Source of the DNA: Paracoccus wurundjeri
Lineage (GTDB): Bacteria; Pseudomonadota; Alphaproteobacteria; Rhodobacterales; Rhodobacteraceae
Direction of reading: 5' to 3'
Assembly (NCBI RefSeq): GCF_030678915.1
Contig: NZ_JAUUTZ010000003.1
Location: 62,001-126,000 of the forward strand
DNA: 64,000 nt
This document shows, piece after piece, positions 7,836-16,826 of this stretch (the stretch's first letter is position 1; each line of letters starts with the position of its first letter). Below the pieces are notes generated by a model, which searched no databases, was not told the origin of the DNA, and was given only the letters and a program-made list of their open reading frames with translations. Both the position numbers and the translations under genes were made by a program.

Positions 7836-8606
7836 ATGTCCGGCACGACGATAAAATCCACCAAGGCCGCCGAAAGCGTGGCCCGGCATATCGAAACGCT
7901 GATTATCGAGGGCACATTGCGCCCCGGAGAGGCCTTGCTGCCCGAGCGGGAACTGGCGAAACGTCTGAACGTGTCGCGTCCGACCCTGCGCGACGGATTG
8001 AAGGCCCTGCAGGACAGGGGATTGCTGCGGCAGGAAGGAAACAGGGGGCTGAGGGTCGCCGCCCTGGGTGCCGGGGCGATCACCGATCCCTTGCTTGAAT
8101 TGCTGGCCGGACGCGAGGAACTGGCGGATGATTATCTTGAATTCCGCGATATCGTCGAATGTCAGGCGGCTGCGCTGGCCGCGGAACGCGCCAATGAGGT
8201 CGATCTGCGCCGTATCCGCGCCTGCCTTGACCGGATCGACCGGGCTTTTGCCACTGCCGAACCCGACGAAGAGGCAGAAGCCGATGCCGAACTGCACCAG
8301 CTGATCTATGAGGCGAGCCACAATCTTGTGTTGCTGCAGATCATGCGGGCCCTGTCGGGCGGTCTGCGCCGTGACGTGATCCAGAACCGGGGACGCATGT
8401 TCACCCTGCCGCATACCCGTGACCGCCTGCGCGAGCAGCATCACGCCATAGCCTCCGCGATTATCGCCGGAAAGCAGGACGCGGCCCATGACGCGGCCCA
8501 TCAGCATCTGGGCTATGTTCGCGAAAGCCTGCACCGCCTTCGCGACAGCGAGGCGAAACTGGCCGTATCGAACCGCCGCGATACCGGTGGCGGCCTGACG
8601 GGTTAG
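7836..8606 (+). CDS. glcC: GntR-family (FCD) regulator, probable glycolate-operon regulator
   Basis: 256 residues. The GntR winged helix lies at about residues 8-75 (LRPGEALLPERELAKRLNVS and SRPTLRDGLKALQDRGLL), followed by an all-helical FCD effector domain (residues 95-235) with the conserved His-rich ends HQLIYEASHN and EQHHAI that bind a metal or carboxylate ligand. The start follows AGGAG at 7825-7829. It is divergent from glcDEF and shares a palindromic spacer, which supports a GlcC-like role, most likely responding to glycolate. The symbol is by context and family, not by close sequence comparison. Confidence 0.8.
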   Translation: MSGTTIKSTKAAESVARHIETLIIEGTLRPGEALLPERELAKRLNVSRPTLRDGLKALQDRGLLRQEGNRGLRVAALGAGAITDPLLELLAGREELADDYLEFRDIVECQAAALAAERANEVDLRRIRACLDRIDRAFATAEPDEEAEADAELHQLIYEASHNLVLLQIMRALSGGLRRDVIQNRGRMFTLPHTRDRLREQHHAIASAIIAGKQDAAHDAAHQHLGYVRESLHRLRDSEAKLAVSNRRDTGGGLTG

Positions 8607-8678
8607 GGTATGCCGGTTTGGTTCATGACCATCGTTTCAAGGTGACAGGACGGCACAGGCCATTCGTCCTGCCGGAGA

Positions 8679-9479
8679 TCAGTCCAGATCGGGGAAGAAC
8701 CGTTCGGATGGCGTGAAGATTTCGCAGCCATTTGCGGTAACGCCTATCGAATGCTCGAATTGCGCTGACAGGGACTTGTCGCGGGTCACGGCGGTCCAGT
8801 CGTCGGAAAGCGTCTTGGTTTCAGGGCGGCCCAGATTGATCATCGGCTCGATGGTGAAGAACATGCCTTCTTCCAGCACCGGTCCTTTGCCCGCCCGCCC
8901 GAAATGCAGAACATTGGGCGGGGCGTGGAAGCTTTGGCCCAGCCCATGGCCGCAGAAATCGCGGACGACGGACATGCGGTGCCCTTCGGCATAGGTCTGG
9001 ATCGCTGCGCCGATATCGCCGAAAGTCGCGCCGGGCCGGACGGCCTCGATGCCCTTCATCAGCGAATCATGGGTGACCCGGATCAGCCTTTGGGCCTTGA
9101 TCGGAACTTTCCCGGCCACATACATGCGGCTTGTATCGCCATACCATCCGTCGACGATGACCGTGACATCGATATTCAGGATATCCCCGTCCTTCAGGGT
9201 TTTCTGACCCGGTATGCCGTGACAGACGACGTGATTGACACTGATGCAACTGGCATGCTGATAGCCGCGATATCCTATCGTGGCCGAGGTGGCGCCAAGT
9301 TCTGTGACCCGGTTGCGGATGAAATCGTCCAGTGCCGCTGTGGTCGCGCCCGGCTCTACCAGTGGCCCGACCTCGTCAAGGATTTGCGAGGCCATAGCGC
9401 CGGCCTTGCGCATGCCCGCGAAATCTTCGGCGGCATGGATACGAATACCCTCTTTGGTGATGCGGCTTGCGTCGTTCAT
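8679..9479 (-). CDS. map: Type I methionine aminopeptidase
   Basis: 266 residues from ATG 9479, preceded by AGGAAAGGA; a longer frame upstream overlaps the divergent gene and lacks family similarity. It removes the initiator Met from new proteins in the cytosol. Metal-binding motifs are visible in order: NIDVTVIVDGWYGDTSRMY (two Asp), CGHGLGQSFH (His), FFTIEPMIN (Glu) and QFEHSIGVT (Glu). Length is normal for MetAP-I without an N-terminal extension. It is divergent from the CinA-type gene with a 102-base spacer and convergent with the GntR gene. Confidence 0.95.
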   Translation of the reverse strand: MNDASRITKEGIRIHAAEDFAGMRKAGAMASQILDEVGPLVEPGATTAALDDFIRNRVTELGATSATIGYRGYQHASCISVNHVVCHGIPGQKTLKDGDILNIDVTVIVDGWYGDTSRMYVAGKVPIKAQRLIRVTHDSLMKGIEAVRPGATFGDIGAAIQTYAEGHRMSVVRDFCGHGLGQSFHAPPNVLHFGRAGKGPVLEEGMFFTIEPMINLGRPETKTLSDDWTAVTRDKSLSAQFEHSIGVTANGCEIFTPSERFFPDLD

Positions 9480-9581
9480 CGGCTGTCCTTTCCTCTGTTG
9501 GCAAAGATAGTCGCGCCGCCCCACTTGTTCCAGCCCCATACAGCGGCATAGAAGAATGGGGCAGCAGCAAGGGGCAATGTC

Positions 9582-10322
9582 ATGCAATCAGCGAATCCGA
9601 CGGCAGCCATTCTGGTGATCGGCGACGAGATCCTGTCCGGACGCACCCGCGAAGGCAATGCGCATCATCTGGCGCAGGTTTTGTCCGCGACCGGGTTCGA
9701 TCTGCGCGAGATGCGGATCGTCGCGGATGACCATGATCAGATCGTTGCGGCCATCCGCGCCCTGGACAGGTCCCTGGGCGGGGCATATGACCTGCTGTTC
9801 ACATCAGGCGGGATCGGGCCGACGCATGACGATATCACTGCCGATGCCGTGGCGGCGGCGCATGGCACCACGGTCGAGATAAACGACGAAGCGCGGATAT
9901 TGCTTCAGGCGCGTTGCGACCGGATGGGCATGGAACTGACGCCGAACCGGCTGCGGATGGCGCGGGTTCCCGTTGGCGGCACGCTGATCGACAATGCGGT
10001 CTCTGCAGCGCCGGGCTTCTCTATCGGCAATACGCATGTGATGGCCGGCGTCCCCGAGGTATTCCGCGGTATGGTCGATTGGCTGATTCCCCGCTTGCCG
10101 GGGGGGCAGCCGGTTCAATCGGAAACGGTCGAGGTCAGGCGCGGCGAAAGCGACGTGGCGGAACAGCTTGAGGAGATGGCCTCGAAATTTCCCGACTTGT
10201 CGATGGGTTCTTATCCGTTCCGCGACGAGCAGGGCTGGGGAACCAATCTCGTGGTGCGTGGGCTGGATGCCGCCCGTGTCTCCTTCGCGATGTCCGAATT
10301 GCGGCGCGAGTTGGGGCTGTGA
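9582..10322 (+). CDS. CinA-type molybdopterin-binding domain protein
   Basis: 246 residues. The N-terminal MoaB/Mog-like fold shows AILVIGDEILSGRTREGNAH, then TSGGIGPTHDDITADAVA and AAPGFSIGNTHVMAGVPEV, all typical of the CinA N-terminal family. The C-terminal nicotinamide-nucleotide amidase domain of full-length CinA is absent, and the gene ends naturally, so this is the short form common in alphaproteobacteria (competence/damage-inducible protein A homologue). Its biochemical role is uncertain. Its stop overlaps the start of the next gene by one base (TGATG), implying coupled translation. Confidence 0.85.
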   Translation: MQSANPTAAILVIGDEILSGRTREGNAHHLAQVLSATGFDLREMRIVADDHDQIVAAIRALDRSLGGAYDLLFTSGGIGPTHDDITADAVAAAHGTTVEINDEARILLQARCDRMGMELTPNRLRMARVPVGGTLIDNAVSAAPGFSIGNTHVMAGVPEVFRGMVDWLIPRLPGGQPVQSETVEVRRGESDVAEQLEEMASKFPDLSMGSYPFRDEQGWGTNLVVRGLDAARVSFAMSELRRELGL

Positions 10323-11038
10323 TGGACACCGCGCTTGCCGAGGCGTTCGAGCTTACATGGCCGGCCGCGGAATATGCGGATGCAGGCGGCTTCCGGGTGG
10401 GCCGGGGCATGGGCGCGGGCGGCAGGGTCAGTTCGGCGCGCCGGGTGGGGGACTGGACGCATGACGATATCAAGGCGGCAATCCATCAGCATACGCAATG
10501 GAGGCAACCTCCCCTGTTTCGTGCATATGATGATGACCGGGCCCTGACCGGGGCGCTCGCGGAACATGGTTTCTGCCGCGAGAACCCCACCGCCATCATG
10601 GCGCTCGAGACATCCGCACTGATCGATCGTGAAATTCCGCCGGTGACGGCTTTTGCGATCTGGCCGCCGCTTGCCATTCAGCGGGAGATTTGGGCATCGG
10701 GAAATATCAATCCCGCGCGGCAAAAGGTGATGATGGCGGTTGCTACTCCCCGAAGCTCGATTCTGGGCAGGATCGCGGATCGCGCTGCGGGCACTGCTTT
10801 CGTTGCCGTTCATCGGGGCGTGGCGATGGTACATTGCGTTGAAATTCTTCCTGATTTCCGGCGCAGGGGGCTTGCCGGATGGATGATGCGCTGCGCGGCA
10901 ATTTGGGCGGCCGAGCAAGAGGCCGACCGGATCGGCCTTGCCGTCAGCCGTGCGAATACCGGGGCCGTCGCCCTCTATCGCCAATTGGGTTTCCAGGAGG
11001 TCGCCGGATACAGCTATTACGCGCGCCCCGCGGATTAG
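10322..11038 (+). CDS. GNAT-family N-acetyltransferase
   Basis: 238 residues from ATG 10322, overlapping the previous stop. The C-terminal half holds the acetyl-CoA-binding GNAT core: VHCVEILPDFRRRGLAGWMM (motif A with the R-x-x-G-x-G/A loop) followed by ANTGAVALYRQLGF (motif B). The N-terminal half is variable and gives no substrate clue. Coupling with the CinA-type gene suggests they are made together, but the acceptor is unknown. Confidence 0.85.
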   Translation: MDTALAEAFELTWPAAEYADAGGFRVGRGMGAGGRVSSARRVGDWTHDDIKAAIHQHTQWRQPPLFRAYDDDRALTGALAEHGFCRENPTAIMALETSALIDREIPPVTAFAIWPPLAIQREIWASGNINPARQKVMMAVATPRSSILGRIADRAAGTAFVAVHRGVAMVHCVEILPDFRRRGLAGWMMRCAAIWAAEQEADRIGLAVSRANTGAVALYRQLGFQEVAGYSYYARPAD

Positions 11039-11080
11039 ATCTCCCCGCGAAAGACGTTAACCCCACCCTATCACGCTCTT

Positions 11081-11121
11081 TCGCCATAAATATTTCGGGG
11101 ATTCGGGGGCAGCGCCCCCGA
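11081..11121 (+). repeat. Dispersed intergenic repeat, copy C, with a perfect hairpin
   Basis: This copy resembles those at 3686-3724 and 50491-50538: a CTTT-rich start, an AAATATTTCGGGG core and a GC tail. The tail forms a perfect 8-bp hairpin, arms 11103-11110 and 11114-11121 with a 3-base loop. It lies between the convergent GNAT and eryD genes, where it could terminate transcription from both sides. No U-tract follows. Confidence 0.55.
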
Positions 11122-11193
11122 TCCTGCTCATATGCGGCAATCCGGCGGCAGGGCGCGAAACACTTCGAAGCTTGTTACTCGCTCGTGCCGCAA

Positions 11194-12144
11194 TCATTCC
11201 GTCAGCAAACGGGCCGTGTCTTCATCCGTTATCAGCCCCGATAACCGACCGCTGTCCAGTACCGCGCGGATTGCAGCCGTCTTCATCCGCCCGCCCGCGA
11301 TGGCGACGATGCGGCTGGTCTTGCTTGTGTCCAGCCCCGCTGACAATGTGCGCCTGCTGAGCGTGGTTTCCAACACCCGGCCTTTTGCGTCGAAGAAATG
11401 CCCCAGCATCTCCCCGACCGCGCCGATAGCTTTGATTTCATTGATTTCATGCGGCTCGATCATTCCGGATGCGACAAGCTGCGCATCCGCATCGGCGGTT
11501 CCGATCCCCGCGAATTTCAATCCGGCATTATTTGCCAGATCGAAAATCTCGCGGACTCCGGGCTGTGCCAGAAGGATTTTCCGGTCCTGTTCGGAATTGG
11601 CGAAGAAAGGGACCGGCAGAACATGTGCCTGCGCGCCGGTCTTGTGGGTCAGGCTATGCATGACGTCATGCGGATTGGCGGTGTAATGCCGCGTCAGCCC
11701 GCCCAGAAGCGAGACGAAGCGCGTCCCGTTCGCCTCGAAACGCGGCAATTGATGAATAGCTGCGGCAAGCGTGCGGCCATGCCCCAGACCGATCACCTCG
11801 CATTCGCGGCGCTCGACCTCACGCCGCAGGAATCCCGCTCCGGCAAGGCCCAAAGCGTGCAGCGGCAGTCCCTTTTCGCCCAGATCGGGCGCGACTTCGC
11901 AGGTCTCAAGGCCGTAGCGGGCAACAAGCCGTTCCTCCAGCCTGACGCATTCGACGATTTCGCCGTCGATCGAGACCTTGACCACACCCTCGGCCACGGC
12001 GCGGGCGATCAGACGGTGGGTCTTGACCGCTGTCAGCCCAAGCCTCCGGGCGACCGCAGCCTGCGTCAGCCCGCCTACATAATGCAGCCAGGCCGCGCGG
12101 GTAGCGAGGCTGTCATCCTGATCGGTGCTGGCTTGCCGCGCCAT
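11194..12144 (-). CDS. eryD: SorC/DeoR-type sugar-binding regulator EryD
   Basis: 316 residues. An N-terminal helix-turn-helix (GGLTQAAVARRLGLTAVKTH from residue 25) is followed by a SorC sugar-phosphate-binding domain with the typical VIGLGHGRTLAAAIHQL and FAGIGTADADAQLV. It is the fourth gene of eryA-eryB-eryC-eryD, the order known from Brucella and rhizobia, where EryD represses the operon and is relieved by erythritol or an intermediate. 72 bases separate it from eryC. A weak ribosome site precedes ATG 12144. Operator candidates lie in the control region at 16314-16826. Confidence 0.88.
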   Translation of the reverse strand: MARQASTDQDDSLATRAAWLHYVGGLTQAAVARRLGLTAVKTHRLIARAVAEGVVKVSIDGEIVECVRLEERLVARYGLETCEVAPDLGEKGLPLHALGLAGAGFLRREVERRECEVIGLGHGRTLAAAIHQLPRFEANGTRFVSLLGGLTRHYTANPHDVMHSLTHKTGAQAHVLPVPFFANSEQDRKILLAQPGVREIFDLANNAGLKFAGIGTADADAQLVASGMIEPHEINEIKAIGAVGEMLGHFFDAKGRVLETTLSRRTLSAGLDTSKTSRIVAIAGGRMKTAAIRAVLDSGRLSGLITDEDTARLLTE

Positions 12145-12216
12145 CAGCGCAAGCCGAGGGTGGCGGAATGATGTGAGCGATAATCCGGCATGATGTCCTC
12201 CTGTACGATTGCCCTG

Positions 12217-13149
12217 TCAGATTTTCAGCTTATCCGCGCCGCTGTCGATATGCGGCGCCCAGAAGGCCACGCTTTCCGCGATCTGATCGATCACCTGACG
12301 GTCGTTCGGTTCGCGCTCCTTGAAGCTGAGTTCAAGACAGATCTCGTTATCCCTTGCCCCGCCTTCCGCGAATGCCTGCAACAACGGCTCGGGTTGAATC
12401 CGGCCATTCGCGTTGAACTCGGCCGTAAAGGGGCGATGCCCGCCCTTATCCATGAGCGATTGCTTGATATGGATGATCGGCGAGACTTTCGGCACCGCGC
12501 GCGCCCATGCATAGGGGTCGTAATCGTCGGGATTATCGCTGGTTACGTCGCCATGATCGATATCGGCCATCATCCACATCGGCACCGCCAGGTTGGCGGT
12601 GGTCAGCCGATCTTGCAGCGCCATGCAGGCAGCGATGGTCTCGCCGAATTCGCGCCCGATGCTCATGGGTTCCCAGAAGACATATTCCAGCCCTGCCATC
12701 TTCGCATGCTCGGCCAGTTCGGCCCAGCAATCTATGGCGATCCGCGTCAGTTCCTCGCGCCGGGCGGGATCGTCGTAATCGCGATAGGTGAAGATCGCGA
12801 ATTGCGTCCCGATCGAGTTGCCGCCCAGATCGGCAATGATATCGGCGAAACTCTTGAACCAGTCCAGATAATAGCGGCGAACATCCGGATCGGGATGCCC
12901 GAAGTGATTCAGGCGCCCGTAAGGCCCGGTCATTCCGCTGGTGACGCGGACACCGGTCCGGTCAAGAGCTTTGCCCATCTGCCGGGTCAGGCGGCGGTTG
13001 ACGGGGGCGGGCCATGACGGGTTGATGAATTCATGCGTCAGTTGCAGATCGCGGATACGCAGATCGCGGGCGACGGTATCGATCAGGTCATCCGGGTCAG
13101 CGAAGCGGTTGACCAGCGGATTTGTGTTCAGGGAGAGCGTTAAGGGCAT
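12217..13149 (-). CDS. eryC: Tetrulose-4-phosphate racemase/epimerase EryC
   Basis: 310 residues from ATG 13149 (MPLTLSLNTNPLVNRFAD), which matches the EryC N-terminus as I know it. A TTG at 13185 preceded by AGGAG is an alternative that adds 12 residues. The protein is a xylose-isomerase-like TIM barrel of the sugar phosphate isomerase/epimerase family; acidic and histidine ligands are visible in YVFWEPMSIGREFGET, MMADIDHGD, IHIKQSLMDKGGH and CLELSFKERE. In Brucella, EryC was first called a dehydrogenase and later shown to be a tetrulose-phosphate racemase in the route to erythrose-4-phosphate. It lies between eryB and eryD. Confidence 0.88.
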   Translation of the reverse strand: MPLTLSLNTNPLVNRFADPDDLIDTVARDLRIRDLQLTHEFINPSWPAPVNRRLTRQMGKALDRTGVRVTSGMTGPYGRLNHFGHPDPDVRRYYLDWFKSFADIIADLGGNSIGTQFAIFTYRDYDDPARREELTRIAIDCWAELAEHAKMAGLEYVFWEPMSIGREFGETIAACMALQDRLTTANLAVPMWMMADIDHGDVTSDNPDDYDPYAWARAVPKVSPIIHIKQSLMDKGGHRPFTAEFNANGRIQPEPLLQAFAEGGARDNEICLELSFKEREPNDRQVIDQIAESVAFWAPHIDSGADKLKI

Positions 13150-13212
13150 GGCGATGTCCCGTGAGGATATTGAGTTGAGCCGCAACGATGCGCTGCTCCT
13201 GCGAGGGGCAAG

Positions 13213-14730
13213 CTACGCGGCATCTGCCAGAGCCGCTGTCTCAAACCACTTAGCGAAAGCGTCCCGCTCGGCCGGGGTGAGGTGAAGGTAGTGTTTGGTG
13301 CGCCTCCACAGAATATCCTCGGCTGTCATCGCCCATTCCTTGCGGGCGAGATAGCGGGCCTCCGCTTCGTAGAGTTGCCCGCCGAAATACCGGCCCAGAT
13401 CGTCGAGTTTCATGGCTCCGGCCACGACATCCTTGGTACGTGCGCCGTAAAGCCGTCCATAATGATGCACCAGTTTGCGCGGCATCCAGGGGTGCAACTC
13501 GCGCAGAAGGTTGGCATAGCTTTCATAATCCGCATTCGCGATTTCACCGCCGGGCAGGGTGGCGGTTTCGGTCCAGTCCGGTCCCATATCCGGAAAAATC
13601 TCATGCAGCCGGTGCATCCCGCGCTCGGCCAGTTCGCGGAAGGTAGTGATCTTGCCGCCGAACACGTTCAGCAGCGGCGCGCCCCCGTTCATGTCCAGAT
13701 CGAAGACGTAATCGCGCGTCACCGCCGAAGGGTTGCCTTGCCCGTCATCGAACAGGGGGCGCACGCCTGAAAATGTTTCCAGAACGTCCGAGCGGCGCAG
13801 TTTTTCCTTGAAATAGCGATTTACGGCGGCGATCAGATATTCGATCTCGGATTCGTCGGCCTTCACATCCTCGGCCCGGCCCTCATAGGCGATATCGGTG
13901 GTGCCGATCAGGGCTTTGTCGCTTTCATAGGGATTGATGAAGATGACCCGCCTGTCATGGTTCTGCACCAGATAGGCGTTATTCCCATGCCAGAATTTCG
14001 GCACGATGATATGGCTGCCCTTGACCAGCCGGACATTGCGGGACGAGTTCGCCCCGGCCACGCGTCCGATCACATCGCTGACCCATGGGCCGGCGCAATT
14101 GACCACGCAGCGGGCGCGGAAGCTGCGGGTTTCGCCGGTCAGGTCGCTGCGGGTCTGCACCGTCCATGCGCCATCTTCCCGGCGCGCCGAGATGCAGGGG
14201 CTGCGCGTCAGAACCTCTGCCCCGCGCTCGGCCGCGTCAAGGGCGTTCAGGACGACAAGCCGCGCGTCATCCACCCAGCAATCCGAATATTCGAAGCCTT
14301 TGGCATATTGGTCCAGCAGCGGGGCGCCCTCGGGGTCGCGGCGCAGATCCAGCGTTCTGGTGCCGGGCAGTTTCTGACGACCGCCGAGATTGTCGTACAG
14401 AAACAGTCCAAGGCGGACCAGCCATGCCGGGCGGTCCTGTGGGCTGTGAGGCAGCACGAAACGCATCGGCCAGATGATATGCGGCGCAGAGCGCATCAGC
14501 ACTTCGCGCTCGATCAGGGCTTCGCGGACCAGCCGGAATTCGTAATATTCCAGATAGCGCAGGCCCCCATGCACCAGCTTACCCGACCGGGACGAGGTTC
14601 CCTGTGCCAGATCGTCCTTTTCGCATAACACGACCCTGAGGCCCCGCCCTGCCGCGTCTCGGGCAATTCCTGCACCATTGATGCCGCCGCCGATCACGAA
14701 AAGGTCGATCATTTCGGGGTCGCTTGTCAT
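13213..14730 (-). CDS. eryB: Erythritol-4-phosphate dehydrogenase EryB (GlpD-like)
   Basis: 505 residues of the FAD-dependent glycerol-3-phosphate dehydrogenase family. The N-terminal dinucleotide site is VIGGGINGAGIARDAAGRG near residue 12, followed by GTSSRSGKLVHGGLRYLE and, near the end, a C-terminal helical domain. By sequence alone it could be GlpD. Its place directly after an FGGY kinase and before eryC and eryD identifies it as EryB, which oxidises erythritol-4-phosphate to the tetrulose phosphate and feeds electrons to quinones. The start follows AAGGAG, 11 bases after the eryA stop. Confidence 0.88.
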   Translation of the reverse strand: MTSDPEMIDLFVIGGGINGAGIARDAAGRGLRVVLCEKDDLAQGTSSRSGKLVHGGLRYLEYYEFRLVREALIEREVLMRSAPHIIWPMRFVLPHSPQDRPAWLVRLGLFLYDNLGGRQKLPGTRTLDLRRDPEGAPLLDQYAKGFEYSDCWVDDARLVVLNALDAAERGAEVLTRSPCISARREDGAWTVQTRSDLTGETRSFRARCVVNCAGPWVSDVIGRVAGANSSRNVRLVKGSHIIVPKFWHGNNAYLVQNHDRRVIFINPYESDKALIGTTDIAYEGRAEDVKADESEIEYLIAAVNRYFKEKLRRSDVLETFSGVRPLFDDGQGNPSAVTRDYVFDLDMNGGAPLLNVFGGKITTFRELAERGMHRLHEIFPDMGPDWTETATLPGGEIANADYESYANLLRELHPWMPRKLVHHYGRLYGARTKDVVAGAMKLDDLGRYFGGQLYEAEARYLARKEWAMTAEDILWRRTKHYLHLTPAERDAFAKWFETAALADAA

Positions 14731-14741
14731 GTCAATCTCCT

Positions 14742-16313
14742 TCAGTTTCCGGCCCTAATCTGCTTGGCGCGGGCGGCGGCAAGGGCGTCCCAGGCCGGGG
14801 GCAGGGCCTGGCGGGACGCGGAAAATGCCGGGAAAAGCCGCTGATAGGCGGCGGTAAGGCCGGGATCCGGCGCTTCGGCCTGTCCGAGAAGTGGCGTGAC
14901 CCATTCCTTGATGCAGGCTTCCATATCCGGATAAACGCCAATCGCGACCGCCGCCATCATCGCGGCCCCTGCCGCCCCGGCCTCGTCCCGGTCGGATACC
15001 CGCACCGGCGCATCCAGCGAGGCGGAAAGGATGCCGCGCAATCCCGGCGAACGAGCCGCGCCGCCGGTCAGGCGCAGTTCCGAGGGCAGGGGGCCCATTG
15101 CGGCATAGCAATCGCGCATCGCCATTCCCAGCCCCTCGGTGACGGCGCGCAGCAGGTCGGGAAAGCGGTGATGCAGCGCCAGTCCGACAAAGCCCGCCCT
15201 TGCATCGGCATTGACGAAGGGGCCGCGCTCGCCCGCCTCGGAAATATAGGGGTGATAGATGATCTGACCGGGTTGGCTTGCCTTCAGCCAGTCTTCGATA
15301 TGATCGACCAGATCGCGGTGTCCGACGGGCTTGCCCATGTCCGACATGATGTCCGCCGCGATCCCAAGCACCCAGTCCAGATTGAGCGTCGCCGCCATAT
15401 TGGTCTGCACCTGCGTGACGATGCCGGGGATCGGCAGGCAAATCACATAACCTGTTCCCTGATCGTTCAGATGCACCCCATTCGCGGGCACCGCCCGCAG
15501 ATGCACGCCGGTGGAGCCCACGGTCGAGCAGGCCACGTCGCCCGCTCCGCCATAGACGCCTGCGCCAAGCGCGGTCATCACCATGTCCACATAGCCAAGG
15601 CTGACCGGCGTTCCGGCGCGCAATCCTGTCCGGCTGGCTGCCTGTGCCGTGAGGGGGTGAGTGATCTGGCTGCCATCCACGATCTGCGGCAGCAGGTGGC
15701 GGCGATGTGTCAGCCCCAATGCCTCGATCACGGTGTCGTCATATTGGCGGTTACGGAAATTGCCGAAGGTGAAGCTGGCTTCCGACGGATCCGTCGCGCG
15801 GATTCCGGTCAGGTTAAGATAAATCCAGTCCTTGCAATGCAGCGCTACTTCGGTCCGGTCCAGCAATTCGGGCATATGCGCATCCATATGTGCCATCTGG
15901 CTGCCCTGCTGGCAGGTATTCAACCCGGTGCCAGTCGCCTCGAACCGGGCGCGGTCCGAAGCCCGCGCGGCAAGGCGCTGGACCGTTGGGGCGGCCCGCG
16001 CGTCAAGCCAAAGCCAGGCATCGCAAACCGGACCGTCGTTCCCGACCAGCCAGGTGCCGTCGCCCTGAGCCGTCACCGAAAGCGCGGCGGTGCGCGCGGC
16101 AAGGTTTTCGATCCGGTTACCCAGATCGCGTAACGCCGCAGCGCAATCCCGCCATGTCTGCTCAAGGCTTTGCGTGGCCGATCCTTCGGCAGTCGAGGTG
16201 TAGTTATTGGGAACCGAGGCCGATGCAAGCTGCCGCCCTTGCAGGTCGAAGGCTACAGCCTTGATGACCGAGGTGCCCGCATCGATACCAATCAGAATGT
16301 CATGTTCGGGCAT
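14742..16313 (-). CDS. eryA: Erythritol kinase EryA (FGGY family)
   Basis: 523 residues of the FGGY carbohydrate kinase family. The N-terminal ATPase phosphate loop is ILIGIDAGTSVIKAVAFDL near residue 6; the second domain shows LRLTGGAARSPGLRGILSA, the adenosine-binding motif, near residue 405. It phosphorylates erythritol, the first step of the eryA-B-C route. It is the first gene of the leftward operon, transcribed from an AT-rich control region shared with the rightward ABC transporter. Sequence alone does not exclude another polyol, but the eryBCD genes behind it make erythritol the best call. Confidence 0.88.
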   Translation of the reverse strand: MPEHDILIGIDAGTSVIKAVAFDLQGRQLASASVPNNYTSTAEGSATQSLEQTWRDCAAALRDLGNRIENLAARTAALSVTAQGDGTWLVGNDGPVCDAWLWLDARAAPTVQRLAARASDRARFEATGTGLNTCQQGSQMAHMDAHMPELLDRTEVALHCKDWIYLNLTGIRATDPSEASFTFGNFRNRQYDDTVIEALGLTHRRHLLPQIVDGSQITHPLTAQAASRTGLRAGTPVSLGYVDMVMTALGAGVYGGAGDVACSTVGSTGVHLRAVPANGVHLNDQGTGYVICLPIPGIVTQVQTNMAATLNLDWVLGIAADIMSDMGKPVGHRDLVDHIEDWLKASQPGQIIYHPYISEAGERGPFVNADARAGFVGLALHHRFPDLLRAVTEGLGMAMRDCYAAMGPLPSELRLTGGAARSPGLRGILSASLDAPVRVSDRDEAGAAGAAMMAAVAIGVYPDMEACIKEWVTPLLGQAEAPDPGLTAAYQRLFPAFSASRQALPPAWDALAAARAKQIRAGN

Positions 16314-16826
16314 GGATCGCCTCCCTCGTCGAATCGGTGCGCTGTAATCCGTTACCCCTCCTCCGATGGGCGTCGCGGCGCGTGTCTGGCGTTATATACC
16401 ATAATAATCACATATAAAACGCATTATTTTGCTGAAAAAGGAATATATTTCATCTATCATAACGGGGGATGGCGGCGCAACCGGAGATTCGTTTTCGTTT
16501 CGACGGATGGTTCGCGATAGAATATTGCTAGATATTTAACGATAATTTGAACGATATGCATAATTTTCGTGCGCATCATTGGCGGAGATATCTTTTGCAA
16601 GCTGTAAGGCGGGATCGGTATGTTGGGCGATGTTCTTGATTAAGAAATATCATCATTGACCGATAATATAACAATGATATAACTTATGTGAGTGACATAT
16701 GGCGCCGGGAGGGCGCGACATCAGTCAGGCAGGGGGCGACATGTCAGAAATCATCCGAACCGGACGGCGCGGTATCCGCTGCGTTCCGACCTTTTTCGTA
16801 CGCCCGTGCTGCATAGGGGCTGCGTC
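16314..16826. promoter_or_regulatory. 513-base divergent control region of the erythritol locus
   Basis: No gene is supported here. The stretch is strikingly AT-rich against its neighbours. Repeats seen: a 7-bp inverted repeat ATCATTG / CAATGAT (16652-16658 and 16672-16678, 13-base spacer), TTCTT-GATT-AAGAA (16633-16646), and a direct repeat AACGATA (16538-16544 and 16550-16556, 12 bases apart). CGATAAT also occurs at 16540 and 16661. These are candidate sites for EryD, for the DeoR regulator downstream, or for both. The eryA promoter should lie near its left side and the transporter promoter near 16600-16700. Confidence 0.6.

Noticed and set aside
14724..16133. A 469-codon antisense frame opposite eryA
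   Set aside because: The opposite strand encodes a complete FGGY kinase; the frame reads as low-complexity Arg/Gly/Ala with no recognisable domain.
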